A stretch of DNA of 64,000 nucleotides from Planococcus maitriensis (lineage in GTDB: Bacteria; Bacillota; Bacilli; Bacillales_A; Planococcaceae). Position 1 is the stretch's first letter, and the number at the start of each line of letters is the position of its first letter. The stretch covers positions 124,001 through 188,000 of the forward strand of contig NZ_QLZQ01000001.1 of NCBI RefSeq assembly GCF_003289925.1, given 5' to 3'. Both the position numbers and the translations under genes were made by a program. Below the pieces are notes generated by a model, which was not told the origin of the DNA, did no database searches, and was given only the letters and a program-made list of their open reading frames with translations. Shown here piece by piece: positions 42,999 through 50,085 of the stretch.

Positions 42999-43725
42999 GG
43001 TTTTGTTTTCCTGCCTTTCGGTTAAAGAGTAAGCCGACTACAAGTACGGAGATGATCGGCGTCAATGCCACCAACGCAATCATCCCAAAGCCATCGACGA
43101 GCGGGTCCCGGCCTTCGGTGACTGAAGCGATGCCGACTGCCACGGAGACGATGAACGTGACGGTCATCGGCCCGGTAGCGACACCCCCTGAGTCAAAGGC
43201 GATGGCGATGAATGTGCGCGTGGAGAAAAAGATTAGAATGAGGACAAGGATATAACCCGGCAAAATGAAATACCAGATCGACCAGCCTGTCAGGATCCGC
43301 AGCATCGACAAAGCGATGGACAAGCCGACCCCTGTCGATAAAGTGTAGAGCATGATTTTCGAAGAAATATAACCGCCCGTTTCGCGGTCGACTTCCTCGT
43401 TCATGATGCGGACAGCCGGTTCGGCAAATGTCGCCACAAAGCCGAGCACAAATCCGATCGGAATGATCGCCCAGCGATATTGCCAATCGCCCAGTTCCGC
43501 ACCCATCAATTCACCGAAGGGCATGAAGCCGATATGGACGCCTTGCAGGAAAAAGGACAACCCGAAAAATGTCAAAACGAAGCCGAGTCCGGTTTGCAGC
43601 ACGCGTTCTTTCGGCAATTTAAGCATGAACAATTGGAATACGCTAAAGAATACGACAAGCGGAAGGAGGGCCATGCTGACTTCGATCAGCACTTCCCCGA
43701 AACCATGGAAAATATGCAAGTTCAC
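42982..43725 (-). CDS. DUF1538 membrane protein (second copy), 247 aa
   Basis: An integral membrane protein with about seven helices, paralogous to the protein encoded just upstream (shared FAEPAVRIMNEEVD / IAEPDVRVLANQID and DSGGVATGPMTVTFI / DAGGVTTGPMAVPFI motifs). DUF1538 proteins are predicted transporters, often encoded as a pair or fused tandem with PII-like proteins; no substrate is known. The start GTG at 43725 lies behind GGGGTG. It is read as starting on the overlapping stop of the upstream gene if the frameshift there is repaired (GTGA overlap). It overlaps the PII-like gene at its 3' end. Confidence 0.83.
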   Translation of the reverse strand: MNLHIFHGFGEVLIEVSMALLPLVVFFSVFQLFMLKLPKERVLQTGLGFVLTFFGLSFFLQGVHIGFMPFGELMGAELGDWQYRWAIIPIGFVLGFVATFAEPAVRIMNEEVDRETGGYISSKIMLYTLSTGVGLSIALSMLRILTGWSIWYFILPGYILVLILIFFSTRTFIAIAFDSGGVATGPMTVTFIVSVAVGIASVTEGRDPLVDGFGMIALVALTPIISVLVVGLLFNRKAGKQNHESES

Positions 43726-44416
43726 CGGTACAGCACCCCAACAGCATGACAGCGATAATGGGGCCGATCGAGGCCAGCCCGATCAAGCCGAAACCTTCGC
43801 CGCTGCTTGGCTTATCGGAGCGCAGGACGGAGGCGACACCGATGCCCAGTGCCAGGATGAAAGGCACTGCCATCGGACCGGTCGTTACCCCGCCGGCATC
43901 GAATGAAATCGGGATGAATGCTTCAGGGACAAAGAAAGAAAGAAGGAAGACAATAGTATATCCCCCGATCAGCAAATAATGGATCGGAATGCTGAACAGC
44001 GTCCGGACCATCGCCAAGGCGACGAAGATCGCCAGGCCGATCGAGACGGATAAGATCAGGATGTTTCTTGAAATATCGCCTCCTGATACATCATCGATTT
44101 GATTGGCCAGGACGCGGACATCCGGTTCGGCGATCGTGACGGCGAGCCCAAGCACAAGGCCTGTCCCGATGACCAGCCATGGTTTACGGGTCAAGGGCAG
44201 CTTTTTGCCGATCAATTCACCGATCGGGAGCAGCCCTGCATTGACGCCGAGCAAAAACAGGAAAAAGCCGGTACCGACAAAAACGACCCCGATCAAGAAC
44301 TGGAGCAGCGCTTCAAACGGCAGGCGGATGATCAGGACTTGAAGCAAGACGACGACAATCGTGACAGGAAGAATGGCAGATGCGACTTCTTTAAACGTGC
44401 TTTTGACATTTTCCAT
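43643..44416 (-). CDS. DUF1538 membrane protein (first copy), 3' end probably frameshifted
   Basis: Membrane protein of about 230 residues with seven helices and the same motifs as its paralog (IAEPDVRVL, FDAGGVTTGPMA). As sequenced, the last 30 codons run on in a non-homologous, polar, Arg/Ser-rich tail that overlaps the next gene by 83 bp. Adding one G to the G4 run at 43736-43739 would end the protein as LLGVLYR followed by TGA at 43722-43724, matching the paralog's VVGLLFNR and producing a 4-bp GTGA overlap with the next gene. So this is either a sequencing error or a recent 1-nt deletion with a mostly intact product. ATG follows AAAGGAG. Confidence 0.8.
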   Translation of the reverse strand: MENVKSTFKEVASAILPVTIVVVLLQVLIIRLPFEALLQFLIGVVFVGTGFFLFLLGVNAGLLPIGELIGKKLPLTRKPWLVIGTGLVLGLAVTIAEPDVRVLANQIDDVSGGDISRNILILSVSIGLAIFVALAMVRTLFSIPIHYLLIGGYTIVFLLSFFVPEAFIPISFDAGGVTTGPMAVPFILALGIGVASVLRSDKPSSGEGFGLIGLASIGPIIAVMLLGCCTGELAYFPWFRGSADRSQHGPPSACRIL

Positions 44417-44531
44417 GCAGCATCTCCTTTACAGCGGATTTGGGTTGAGGCAATTCTCGCGGCGGATGGGACAAGAAACTGGATTGTCGTTAAGATGAAG
44501 AAAGAACATACGCAAGCCAGGAGGAATGATG

Positions 44532-45161
44532 ATGAAAAAGAACAAGAAGACCGAACCGATGCTTCCCCCGGAATTAGAAACATTTTCTTTTATTGAAGCA
44601 TTAGATGATGGATATGTCCATGATTGCCGGATCGTTTCCGAGGAATTACCGGCAGGGAACGTCCATTTTGACCGGGTGCTGTTCGAGAATGTCCGTTTTT
44701 TGGATGGCGAGTGGGAACGCAGTGAGTTCGCGGATGTGGTGTTCATCAATTGCGATTTATCGAATGCTGATATGAGGCGGGCGGTGTTCCATCGGGTGAA
44801 GTTCGAGAATTGCCGGTTGTTGGGAACGGATTTCACGGAAAGCGCGATCCGCTATGCACGTTTTAAAGAATGCCGTATCGATTATGCAGTTTTCGGATTT
44901 TCCCATATAGGCGACGTGATTTTCGAGGAAAGCATGCTGCGGCAAGCGGATTTCTATGAGGCCGATCTGAAAAATGCGCAATTTTTGGCCAGTGAGTTGA
45001 ATGAAGCCAATTTTACGGGAACGTCCCTTAAAGGCACGGACTTCAGCTCAAGCCGCTTTGCGGAGCTGCAAGTGACTCCCGGGTTGCTTGAGGGGTGCAA
45101 AGTATCCACGGATCAAGCCTTATTGTTTGCGCGTAAACTGGGATTAATTATCACAGAATAA
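44532..45161 (+). CDS. Qnr-like pentapeptide repeat protein, about 209 aa
   Basis: Most of the protein (about 45-180) is built of pentapeptide repeats with F or L at the central position and A/D/N/C at i-2 (VFINCDLSNADMRRAVFHRV, ADFYEADLKNAQFLASELNEANF), giving a right-handed quadrilateral beta-helix. The end (STDQALLFARKLGLIITE) resembles the C-terminal dimerisation helix of Qnr proteins, which mimic DNA and protect gyrase from quinolones. Whether it does so here is unknown. Start is one of three consecutive ATGs (44526, 44529, 44532); the last has 7 nt to GGAGG. Monocistronic, divergent from the DUF1538 operon. Confidence 0.85.
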   Translation: MKKNKKTEPMLPPELETFSFIEALDDGYVHDCRIVSEELPAGNVHFDRVLFENVRFLDGEWERSEFADVVFINCDLSNADMRRAVFHRVKFENCRLLGTDFTESAIRYARFKECRIDYAVFGFSHIGDVIFEESMLRQADFYEADLKNAQFLASELNEANFTGTSLKGTDFSSSRFAELQVTPGLLEGCKVSTDQALLFARKLGLIITE

Positions 45162-45273
45162 GAGTTTTTTAATTATTACATGCTTTATGACCCTTTTAAC
45201 TTCCAGTAATTAGATTAAATAGATACTGTTCACTAAATATTCATTCTATTTTAAAAAATTATCCATAAAATGA

Positions 45274-45302
45274 TTGCTCATTCACTTTAATTGCAGTATA
45301 TT
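45274..45302 (+). promoter_or_regulatory. sigma-A promoter of the XRE regulator gene
   Basis: TTGCTC, 17-bp spacer, TATATT, in a strongly AT-rich stretch. Confidence 0.5.
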
Positions 45303-45343
45303 TAAAATAATTAGAAATTTACTAAAAGGAGCAGGAATCAACC

Positions 45344-45697
45344 ATGAAGCAATTAAGCAAAAAAATAAAAGATTTAAGAGAAGCGAGAGGACTTTCCCCG
45401 GAAGAGCTTGCAGACCGTTTGGGCTTTGCGAAAAGCACGGTATGGGCGTATGAAAGCGGAAAGAAACAAGTGTCAGTTGTACATCTGGAACGCCTCGCCG
45501 ATTTCTTTGAGATTTCTGTGGACAGCCTATTGGACCGCAACGACCGCACGATCAATGTTGATCTTCAAAATACGAATTTCCTGAACGAATATACAGTGAT
45601 GCTCGATGACCAGCCGTTGAACGAAGCGGAACTCGCCGAGGCGGCTTCCTTCATCCAAGTGAAAAGACGCATGGGCAGCTATGGCTTGGCGACTTGA
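45344..45697 (+). CDS. XRE-family transcriptional regulator, 117 aa
   Basis: Residues 5-60 form a Cro/CI-type helix-turn-helix (LSKKIKDLREARGLSPEELA, KSTVWAYESGKKQVSVVHLERLADFFEISVDSLL). The C-terminal 50 residues (NVDLQNTNFLNEYTVMLDDQPLNEAELAEAASFIQVKR) match the short regulatory tail of small Bacillales XRE proteins such as those related to SlrR/Xre-like repressors. ATG follows AAAAGGAG at 9 nt. A palindrome lies 86 bp behind the stop, in front of the next gene, and could be its target. Terminator follows. Confidence 0.88.
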   Translation: MKQLSKKIKDLREARGLSPEELADRLGFAKSTVWAYESGKKQVSVVHLERLADFFEISVDSLLDRNDRTINVDLQNTNFLNEYTVMLDDQPLNEAELAEAASFIQVKRRMGSYGLAT

Positions 45698-45719
45698 TAG
45701 ACATGTACAAGCACTTCTT

Positions 45720-45757
45720 GGCCTGTTCTCCTGTAATGAGGAGGACGGGTTTTTTTG
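45720..45757 (+). terminator. terminator of the XRE gene
   Basis: CCTGTTCTCCT / AGGAGGACGGG stem with G-T pairs and T7. Confidence 0.8.
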
Positions 45758-45783
45758 TGTGATTGAAATCATTGATGAATTGT

Positions 45784-45807
45784 TTTTGACAGAATTATCT
45801 GTCAAAA
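45784..45807 (+). promoter_or_regulatory. palindromic operator-like element
   Basis: Perfect inverted repeat TTTTGACAG-N6-CTGTCAAAA, 50 bp before the unknown gene at 45857. No T run follows, so it is not a terminator; a dimeric regulator site is likely. Confidence 0.5.
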
Positions 45808-45856
45808 TAAAAAGGAGACTTGAGGAAATGGCGGTGGGGATTTGAGAAGATACATA

Positions 45857-46357
45857 ATGTACGAAACATACCGGCTGGGCATTCTCATCGACCATTTAAA
45901 AGCGGAAGACTTAATCAGGCAAATCGATGAATATATTGAAGAAACGCCAGTCGATCAGATCCCCCACATCTTTTACGTCCTGTCGCTGGCAAGTAACCGG
46001 CGCATCATGATTGAATTGCTGACGGATCTGGCACGTGGGGTCGACGAAGAGCTGCCGGCGTCGATTGTAGCCGGCATCCTGTATAAGGACCGCGAGCGTT
46101 ATACAGTGGAAGAGCTTTACGGAAAAATCGGGATGCTGGCTTCGCTGCTCGCCGATGAAGATGGTGAAATCGCGGCAAGTTTCCGTGAATTGAAAACTTC
46201 CTACGATGAATTGCAAGCGGTTTACGGGCGGCGCTTCAAGAGAAAGAAGGCAAGGGAGCGCATGCTTGCCCGCAGCGAAAAGGTGTTGGAGGAGACGCTG
46301 TCTGAATATGCCCATTTCGCGGAGGAAATGGACCGGAAAGAATGGTGGCTCAATTAA
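45857..46357 (+). CDS. hypothetical protein, 166 aa
   Basis: Not assigned to a known family. Predicted almost wholly helical and acidic, soluble, with a basic patch (RRFKRKKARERMLARSEK near 125-142). No signal peptide or membrane helix. The start is uncertain: ATG at 45857 has only a weak GAGAAG, while a TTG at 45842 gives 5 more residues. A 5-codon frame (45829-45846) with a strong AGGAG site lies just upstream and might couple translation. A perfect palindrome further upstream suggests regulation by a dimeric repressor, possibly the XRE protein encoded before it. Confidence 0.65.
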   Translation: MYETYRLGILIDHLKAEDLIRQIDEYIEETPVDQIPHIFYVLSLASNRRIMIELLTDLARGVDEELPASIVAGILYKDRERYTVEELYGKIGMLASLLADEDGEIAASFRELKTSYDELQAVYGRRFKRKKARERMLARSEKVLEETLSEYAHFAEEMDRKEWWLN

Positions 46358-46361
46358 ACCT

Positions 46362-46386
46362 GTTTATTCTGGTTGCTAGGGGGAAG
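46362..46386 (+). promoter_or_regulatory. sigma-B-type promoter of the SDR/DUF4334 pair
   Basis: GTTTAT, 13-bp spacer, GGGAAG, 39 bp before the start; nearly the same sequence as the catalase promoter candidate. Confidence 0.5.
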
Positions 46387-46425
46387 ACAAATGATAGCAA
46401 CTTACAGAATCAGGAGGAGATCACG

Positions 46426-47211
46426 ATGAGCAAAACGATTTTCATTACAGGAGCCGGAAGCGGGCTTGGTAAAGGCACGGCACTGGGCCTTGCGGCAAAG
46501 GGGCATAAAGTGATCGCCCCCGTCGAAACAGCGCCGCAAGTGACATCGCTTCGCGAAGCGGCAACGGACGCCGGGGTCGAATTGACAACATTTAAGATGG
46601 ATATTAAAAATCCGCAGGACCTGGCACAAATGCTTGACTATGATTTCGACATTTTCGTCGCGAACGCTGCCGTCAATGAAGGCGGGCCGCTCGGTGAAGT
46701 GCCGATGTCGAATTTCCGTGAATTGTTCGAAGTGAACGTATTCCAGACGCTTGAGACGGCGCAAATTGCGGCACGCAAATTCGTGGAGAAAGGAAAAGGC
46801 AAAATCATTTTCCTGTCTTCCATGGCAGGCATCATGTCGACACCTTATGTCGGCCCATATACGGCGACGAAACATGCCATCGAAGCGATCGCGAAAACGC
46901 TGCGCAAGGAAATGGCGGAGTTCGGCGTGCAAGTGGCGACGATCAATCCGGGCGCTTTCGACACGGGCTTCAATGACCGCAGTGCGGAGGCGAAGTGGAA
47001 ATGGTTCGATGAAAAAACCCACTTCACGCGTCCTGAAGACATGAAGGAAGCGGAGAAGGGCTTGGAAGACCAATTCGACCCGCAGGACATGATCGACAAG
47101 ATGGTCGAAATCATCCCGCTGGATGCCCATAAATTCCGCACGGCTTATCCGGAAGAAACCGAACAGCAGATGAAAGACGAAGAAGCGAAGCATTGGGAAC
47201 TTGAGATCTAA
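46426..47211 (+). CDS. SDR-family oxidoreductase, 261 aa
   Basis: Short-chain dehydrogenase with the NAD(P) motif TGAGSGLG (residues 8-15), a NAA variant of the usual NNAG (VANAAVNEG near 80), and the catalytic YTATK motif near 146-150 preceded by LSS. The C-terminal 60 residues are charged (WFDEKTHFTRPEDMKEAEKG). It should be an active NAD(P)H-dependent oxidoreductase of unknown substrate. ATG at 46426 follows AGGAGGAG at 7 nt; the longer frame from 46342 overlaps the previous gene. It forms an operon with the DUF4334 gene 18 bp downstream. Confidence 0.9.
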   Translation: MSKTIFITGAGSGLGKGTALGLAAKGHKVIAPVETAPQVTSLREAATDAGVELTTFKMDIKNPQDLAQMLDYDFDIFVANAAVNEGGPLGEVPMSNFRELFEVNVFQTLETAQIAARKFVEKGKGKIIFLSSMAGIMSTPYVGPYTATKHAIEAIAKTLRKEMAEFGVQVATINPGAFDTGFNDRSAEAKWKWFDEKTHFTRPEDMKEAEKGLEDQFDPQDMIDKMVEIIPLDAHKFRTAYPEETEQQMKDEEAKHWELEI

Positions 47212-47229
47212 CCGGAAAGGGAGAAGGCC

Positions 47230-47715
47230 ATGAAGCCGGATCGATGGATGTGGAAAGTGTTGGAGCAAGGCGGAACCACTGCCGATGAAGCATGCCGGCT
47301 GTTCGATGCGCTGGAGCCAGTTGAACCCCCCGCGATGTTCGGCACATGGAAAGGGCACGAATTGGCTACAGGGCATCCATTGGACGGCTGGCTTGAAAAA
47401 TCGGGCTGGTATGGCAAGGCTTTCCACAGCACCAAGCATGTCGACCCCTTATTATTCAAGAGCCCGCTCGGAAAGCCGTTCCCGCTTCATCCGTTTCCGC
47501 CTGGCTTGATCTTCAATCTACTGAGCGGAGCGAGAGGGGCGGCGCGTCTTTGCAAGATGGAGTGGCGCGGGAAAACGAGTGCGGTAATGATATACGATCA
47601 ATTGCCGATCCAGGATCATTTCCGCAAAGTGAACGACGATGTGCTGATGGGGATGATGGACTGGAAAGGCATGAAGCGGCCTTATTTCTTCCTGTTGGCA
47701 AGAGTCTACACATGA
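47230..47715 (+). CDS. DUF4334/GXWXG-domain protein, 161 aa
   Basis: N-terminal GXWXG module (MFGTWKGHELATGHPLDGWL near 36-55, with the eponymous G-x-W-x-G) followed by the DUF4334 domain (MEWRGKTSAVMIYDQLPIQDHFRKVNDDVLMGMMD). Such proteins are small, cytoplasmic and of unknown function; some carry out roles near polyketide or aldehyde metabolism. Pairing with an SDR in one operon, behind a sigma-B-type promoter, suggests a joint role in stress-related redox chemistry. ATG follows GGGAGAAGG. Confidence 0.85.
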   Translation: MKPDRWMWKVLEQGGTTADEACRLFDALEPVEPPAMFGTWKGHELATGHPLDGWLEKSGWYGKAFHSTKHVDPLLFKSPLGKPFPLHPFPPGLIFNLLSGARGAARLCKMEWRGKTSAVMIYDQLPIQDHFRKVNDDVLMGMMDWKGMKRPYFFLLARVYT

Positions 47716-47754
47716 GATCATTTTCACTGCCTCAATCCGAATGAAAAGGCCTTT

Positions 47755-47799
47755 TCAGCCACCCCGGAAAATAATCGGTTTTCCGGGGTGGCTTTTCGT
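47755..47799 (+). terminator. terminator of the SDR/DUF4334 operon
   Basis: Perfect GCCACCCCGGAAAA stem with a 7-nt loop, TTTTCG. Confidence 0.92.
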
Positions 47800-47873
47800 A
47801 TGCCAAAAAAGAAATAGCCCTTCAAATATGGTAAGCTACGTTCATAGCAAAACAGTATGGGGAGTGTTCAAAG

Positions 47874-49649
47874 GTGTTGGAACAAGCAAGAAAACTACTG
47901 CAGTCGCATTTCGGGTACGACAGCTTCCGGACCGGCCAGGAGCAGGCTATTACACAAGTATTCGACGGCCAAAATACGATTTGCGTCATGCCGACAGGCG
48001 GCGGGAAATCGATGTGCTACCAGATTCCTGCGCTCGCCATGGAAGGAACGACCATCGTCGTCTCCCCGCTGATCTCCCTCATGAAAGATCAAGTCGACTC
48101 ATTGCAGGCAGCTGGAATCCCGGCTGCTTCTATTAATAGTTCACTCGATGTCCACGAAGTCCGCGACATCCTTCATCAAGTGCAGATGGGCATCATCAAG
48201 TTATTGTATATCGCGCCCGAGCGCCTCGATTCGGAAATGTTCCTGGATGGGCTGCAAGGTGTCAAGGTACCGCTCATCGCAGTCGATGAAGCGCATTGCA
48301 TTTCGCAATGGGGCCATGATTTCCGGCCGAGCTACCGGCTGATCAGCCGCATGCTGGAGATTTTCCCGGACAATCCGACGGTGCTTGCGTTGACGGCGAC
48401 GGCGACGCCGCAAGTGCGGGAAGATATTTGCCGCATCCTGGACATCGAAGAACAGAATACCGTCATCACCGGTTTTGAACGGGCAAATTTAAGTTTTTCC
48501 GTCATCCAGGGCCAGGACCGCGAACGTTTTATCCGCGATTACGTCCAGAAAAACGATAATGAGGCGGGCATCATTTACGCAGCGACCCGCAAAACGGTGG
48601 ACTCGGTCTATGAATCGCTCATCAAGCGTGGCGTCAGGGCAGCGAAATACCATGCAGGCATGCCCGACGACGAGCGCCGCCTTGGGCAGGAGCGGTTTTT
48701 GAATGATGAAGTGAATGTGATGGTGGCAACCAATGCATTCGGGATGGGCATCGATAAATCGAATATCCGTTATGTTGTCCATTACCAGCTGCCGAAAAAC
48801 ATGGAGAGCTATTACCAGGAAGCGGGGCGCGCCGGGCGCGATGGCTTGCCGAGCGAGTGCATCGTCCTCTATGCATCACAGGACGTCCAGACGCAGCGCT
48901 TTTTAATCGACCAGGCGCAGGACCCGTCGCGCATACCGGGCGAGCTGAAAAAGCTCCAGGGCATGGTCGATTATTGCCATACGGAAAACTGCCTCCAGCA
49001 ATTCATTGTCCATTACTTCGGCGACGGAAGTGCAGCCCCGTGCGGCCATTGCGGAAATTGCGTCGACGAGCGCGAGGGCCAGGACGTTACGGAAGATGTC
49101 CAGAAAGTGCTGTCGTGCGTCATCCGCATGGGCCAGAAATTCGGCAAGACGATGACCGCCCAAGTATTGACCGGCTCGCGCAATAAGAAAGTGCTCGATT
49201 TCCGGTTCGATCAATTATCGACATACGGCGTGCTGAAGCATATGAATTCGAAGGAAGTGTCGAACCTCATCGAATTCATGATTTCACAGGAATTGCTAGC
49301 AGTCGAACAAGGCAGCTTCCCGACGATCTTCGTTCCGGATGGCGGGCGCGATGTGCTGCTCGGGAAACGCCGCGTCATGAGAAAAGGCGCTGTCGTCACA
49401 AAGCGGATCGCCACCAACGATCCGTTATTTGAGGAATTGCGCACGGTCCGCAAGAAATTGGCGGATGAGGCAGGCGTCCCGCCGTTTGTCATCTTCTCGG
49501 ACAAGAGCTTGCAGGATATGGTCGCGCGCAAGCCGAAAGATGAAGAAGCCTTTTTGGAAGTGAATGGCGTTGGCGCCAACAAACTGGAGAAGTACGGGGA
49601 GCAATTCCTTGAAGCGATCCGGATGCATGAGACAGTGAACAACCCATAA
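47874..49649 (+). CDS. recQ: ATP-dependent DNA helicase RecQ, 591 aa
   Basis: 3'-5' helicase of recombination and fork repair. Motifs run in order: Walker A in MPTGGGKS (near 42), DEAH box near 138-141, TATATP, the RecQ-type arginine-rich EAGRAGRDG near 321, the zinc-binding cysteines of the RecQ-Ct domain (CHTENCLQQF...CGHCGNC, near 363-393), a winged helix (about 400-510) and a C-terminal HRDC domain (about 520-591). Length matches the longer Bacillales RecQ. Start GTG at 47874 follows GGGGAG. Monocistronic. Confidence 0.96.
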   Translation: MLEQARKLLQSHFGYDSFRTGQEQAITQVFDGQNTICVMPTGGGKSMCYQIPALAMEGTTIVVSPLISLMKDQVDSLQAAGIPAASINSSLDVHEVRDILHQVQMGIIKLLYIAPERLDSEMFLDGLQGVKVPLIAVDEAHCISQWGHDFRPSYRLISRMLEIFPDNPTVLALTATATPQVREDICRILDIEEQNTVITGFERANLSFSVIQGQDRERFIRDYVQKNDNEAGIIYAATRKTVDSVYESLIKRGVRAAKYHAGMPDDERRLGQERFLNDEVNVMVATNAFGMGIDKSNIRYVVHYQLPKNMESYYQEAGRAGRDGLPSECIVLYASQDVQTQRFLIDQAQDPSRIPGELKKLQGMVDYCHTENCLQQFIVHYFGDGSAAPCGHCGNCVDEREGQDVTEDVQKVLSCVIRMGQKFGKTMTAQVLTGSRNKKVLDFRFDQLSTYGVLKHMNSKEVSNLIEFMISQELLAVEQGSFPTIFVPDGGRDVLLGKRRVMRKGAVVTKRIATNDPLFEELRTVRKKLADEAGVPPFVIFSDKSLQDMVARKPKDEEAFLEVNGVGANKLEKYGEQFLEAIRMHETVNNP

Positions 49650-49778
49650 TCCGTCTTCGTGGGTTCGGGACGGCGAAACGCCGGTGAATCTTTGGCTGGC
49701 GAATATTCTTGCAGGGGGGTTCTCGCCAGCTGCCAATAAAAAAATCGCTTCGATAAACGAATCGGCAAGTGATATAGG
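49650..49778. other. spacer downstream of recQ
   Basis: No gene seen; carries an inverted element CTGGCGAATAT...TTCTCGCCAG (about 49693-49731) that could form a loose hairpin. Confidence 0.35.
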
Positions 49779-49822
49779 AAAAACCGGGAAGAGAGAGCCT
49801 TCTTCCCGGTTTATTTTTTTTT
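49779..49822 (+). terminator. terminator upstream of gltA (for recQ)
   Basis: AAACCGGGAAGA / TCTTCCCGGTTT perfect stem plus a long T tract. Confidence 0.88.
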
Positions 49823-49934
49823 GGCTTTTTTTTTCGCTTCAGGGCGACTATGGGGAAGAGATGCTCTCTGCTCCTTATTTTCTGTATTAATATGCATAAA
49901 TAACGAATAAAGAAAACCTAGTTATAGCGTAAAT

Positions 49935-49948
49935 TGAAAGCGTTTCCA
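49935..49948 (+). promoter_or_regulatory. cre (CcpA) site upstream of gltA
   Basis: TGAAAGCGTTTCCA matches all 14 positions of the cre consensus. It lies 63 bp upstream of the -35, a position more typical of activation than of road-block repression. Confidence 0.65.
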
Positions 49949-50010
49949 CGAAAAAATGTCGATATGTCAATGAATCTTCATGCATGAATTAGTTTTCTCA
50001 CTAGTCTAAT

Positions 50011-50040
50011 TTGTATATATATTCAATTATATGATATACT
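50011..50040 (+). promoter_or_regulatory. sigma-A promoter of gltA
   Basis: TTGTAT, 18-bp spacer, TATACT, in an AT-rich region. Confidence 0.55.
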
Positions 50041-50085
50041 ATCAAAACATTATGACAATGAATGCGTATAAAGGAGGCGGTTTTA

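Noticed and set aside
46402..47439. 345-codon minus-strand frame opposite the SDR gene
   Set aside because: Antisense shadow of a clear SDR/DUF4334 operon; its sequence is low in conserved features and rich in Arg/His/Phe.
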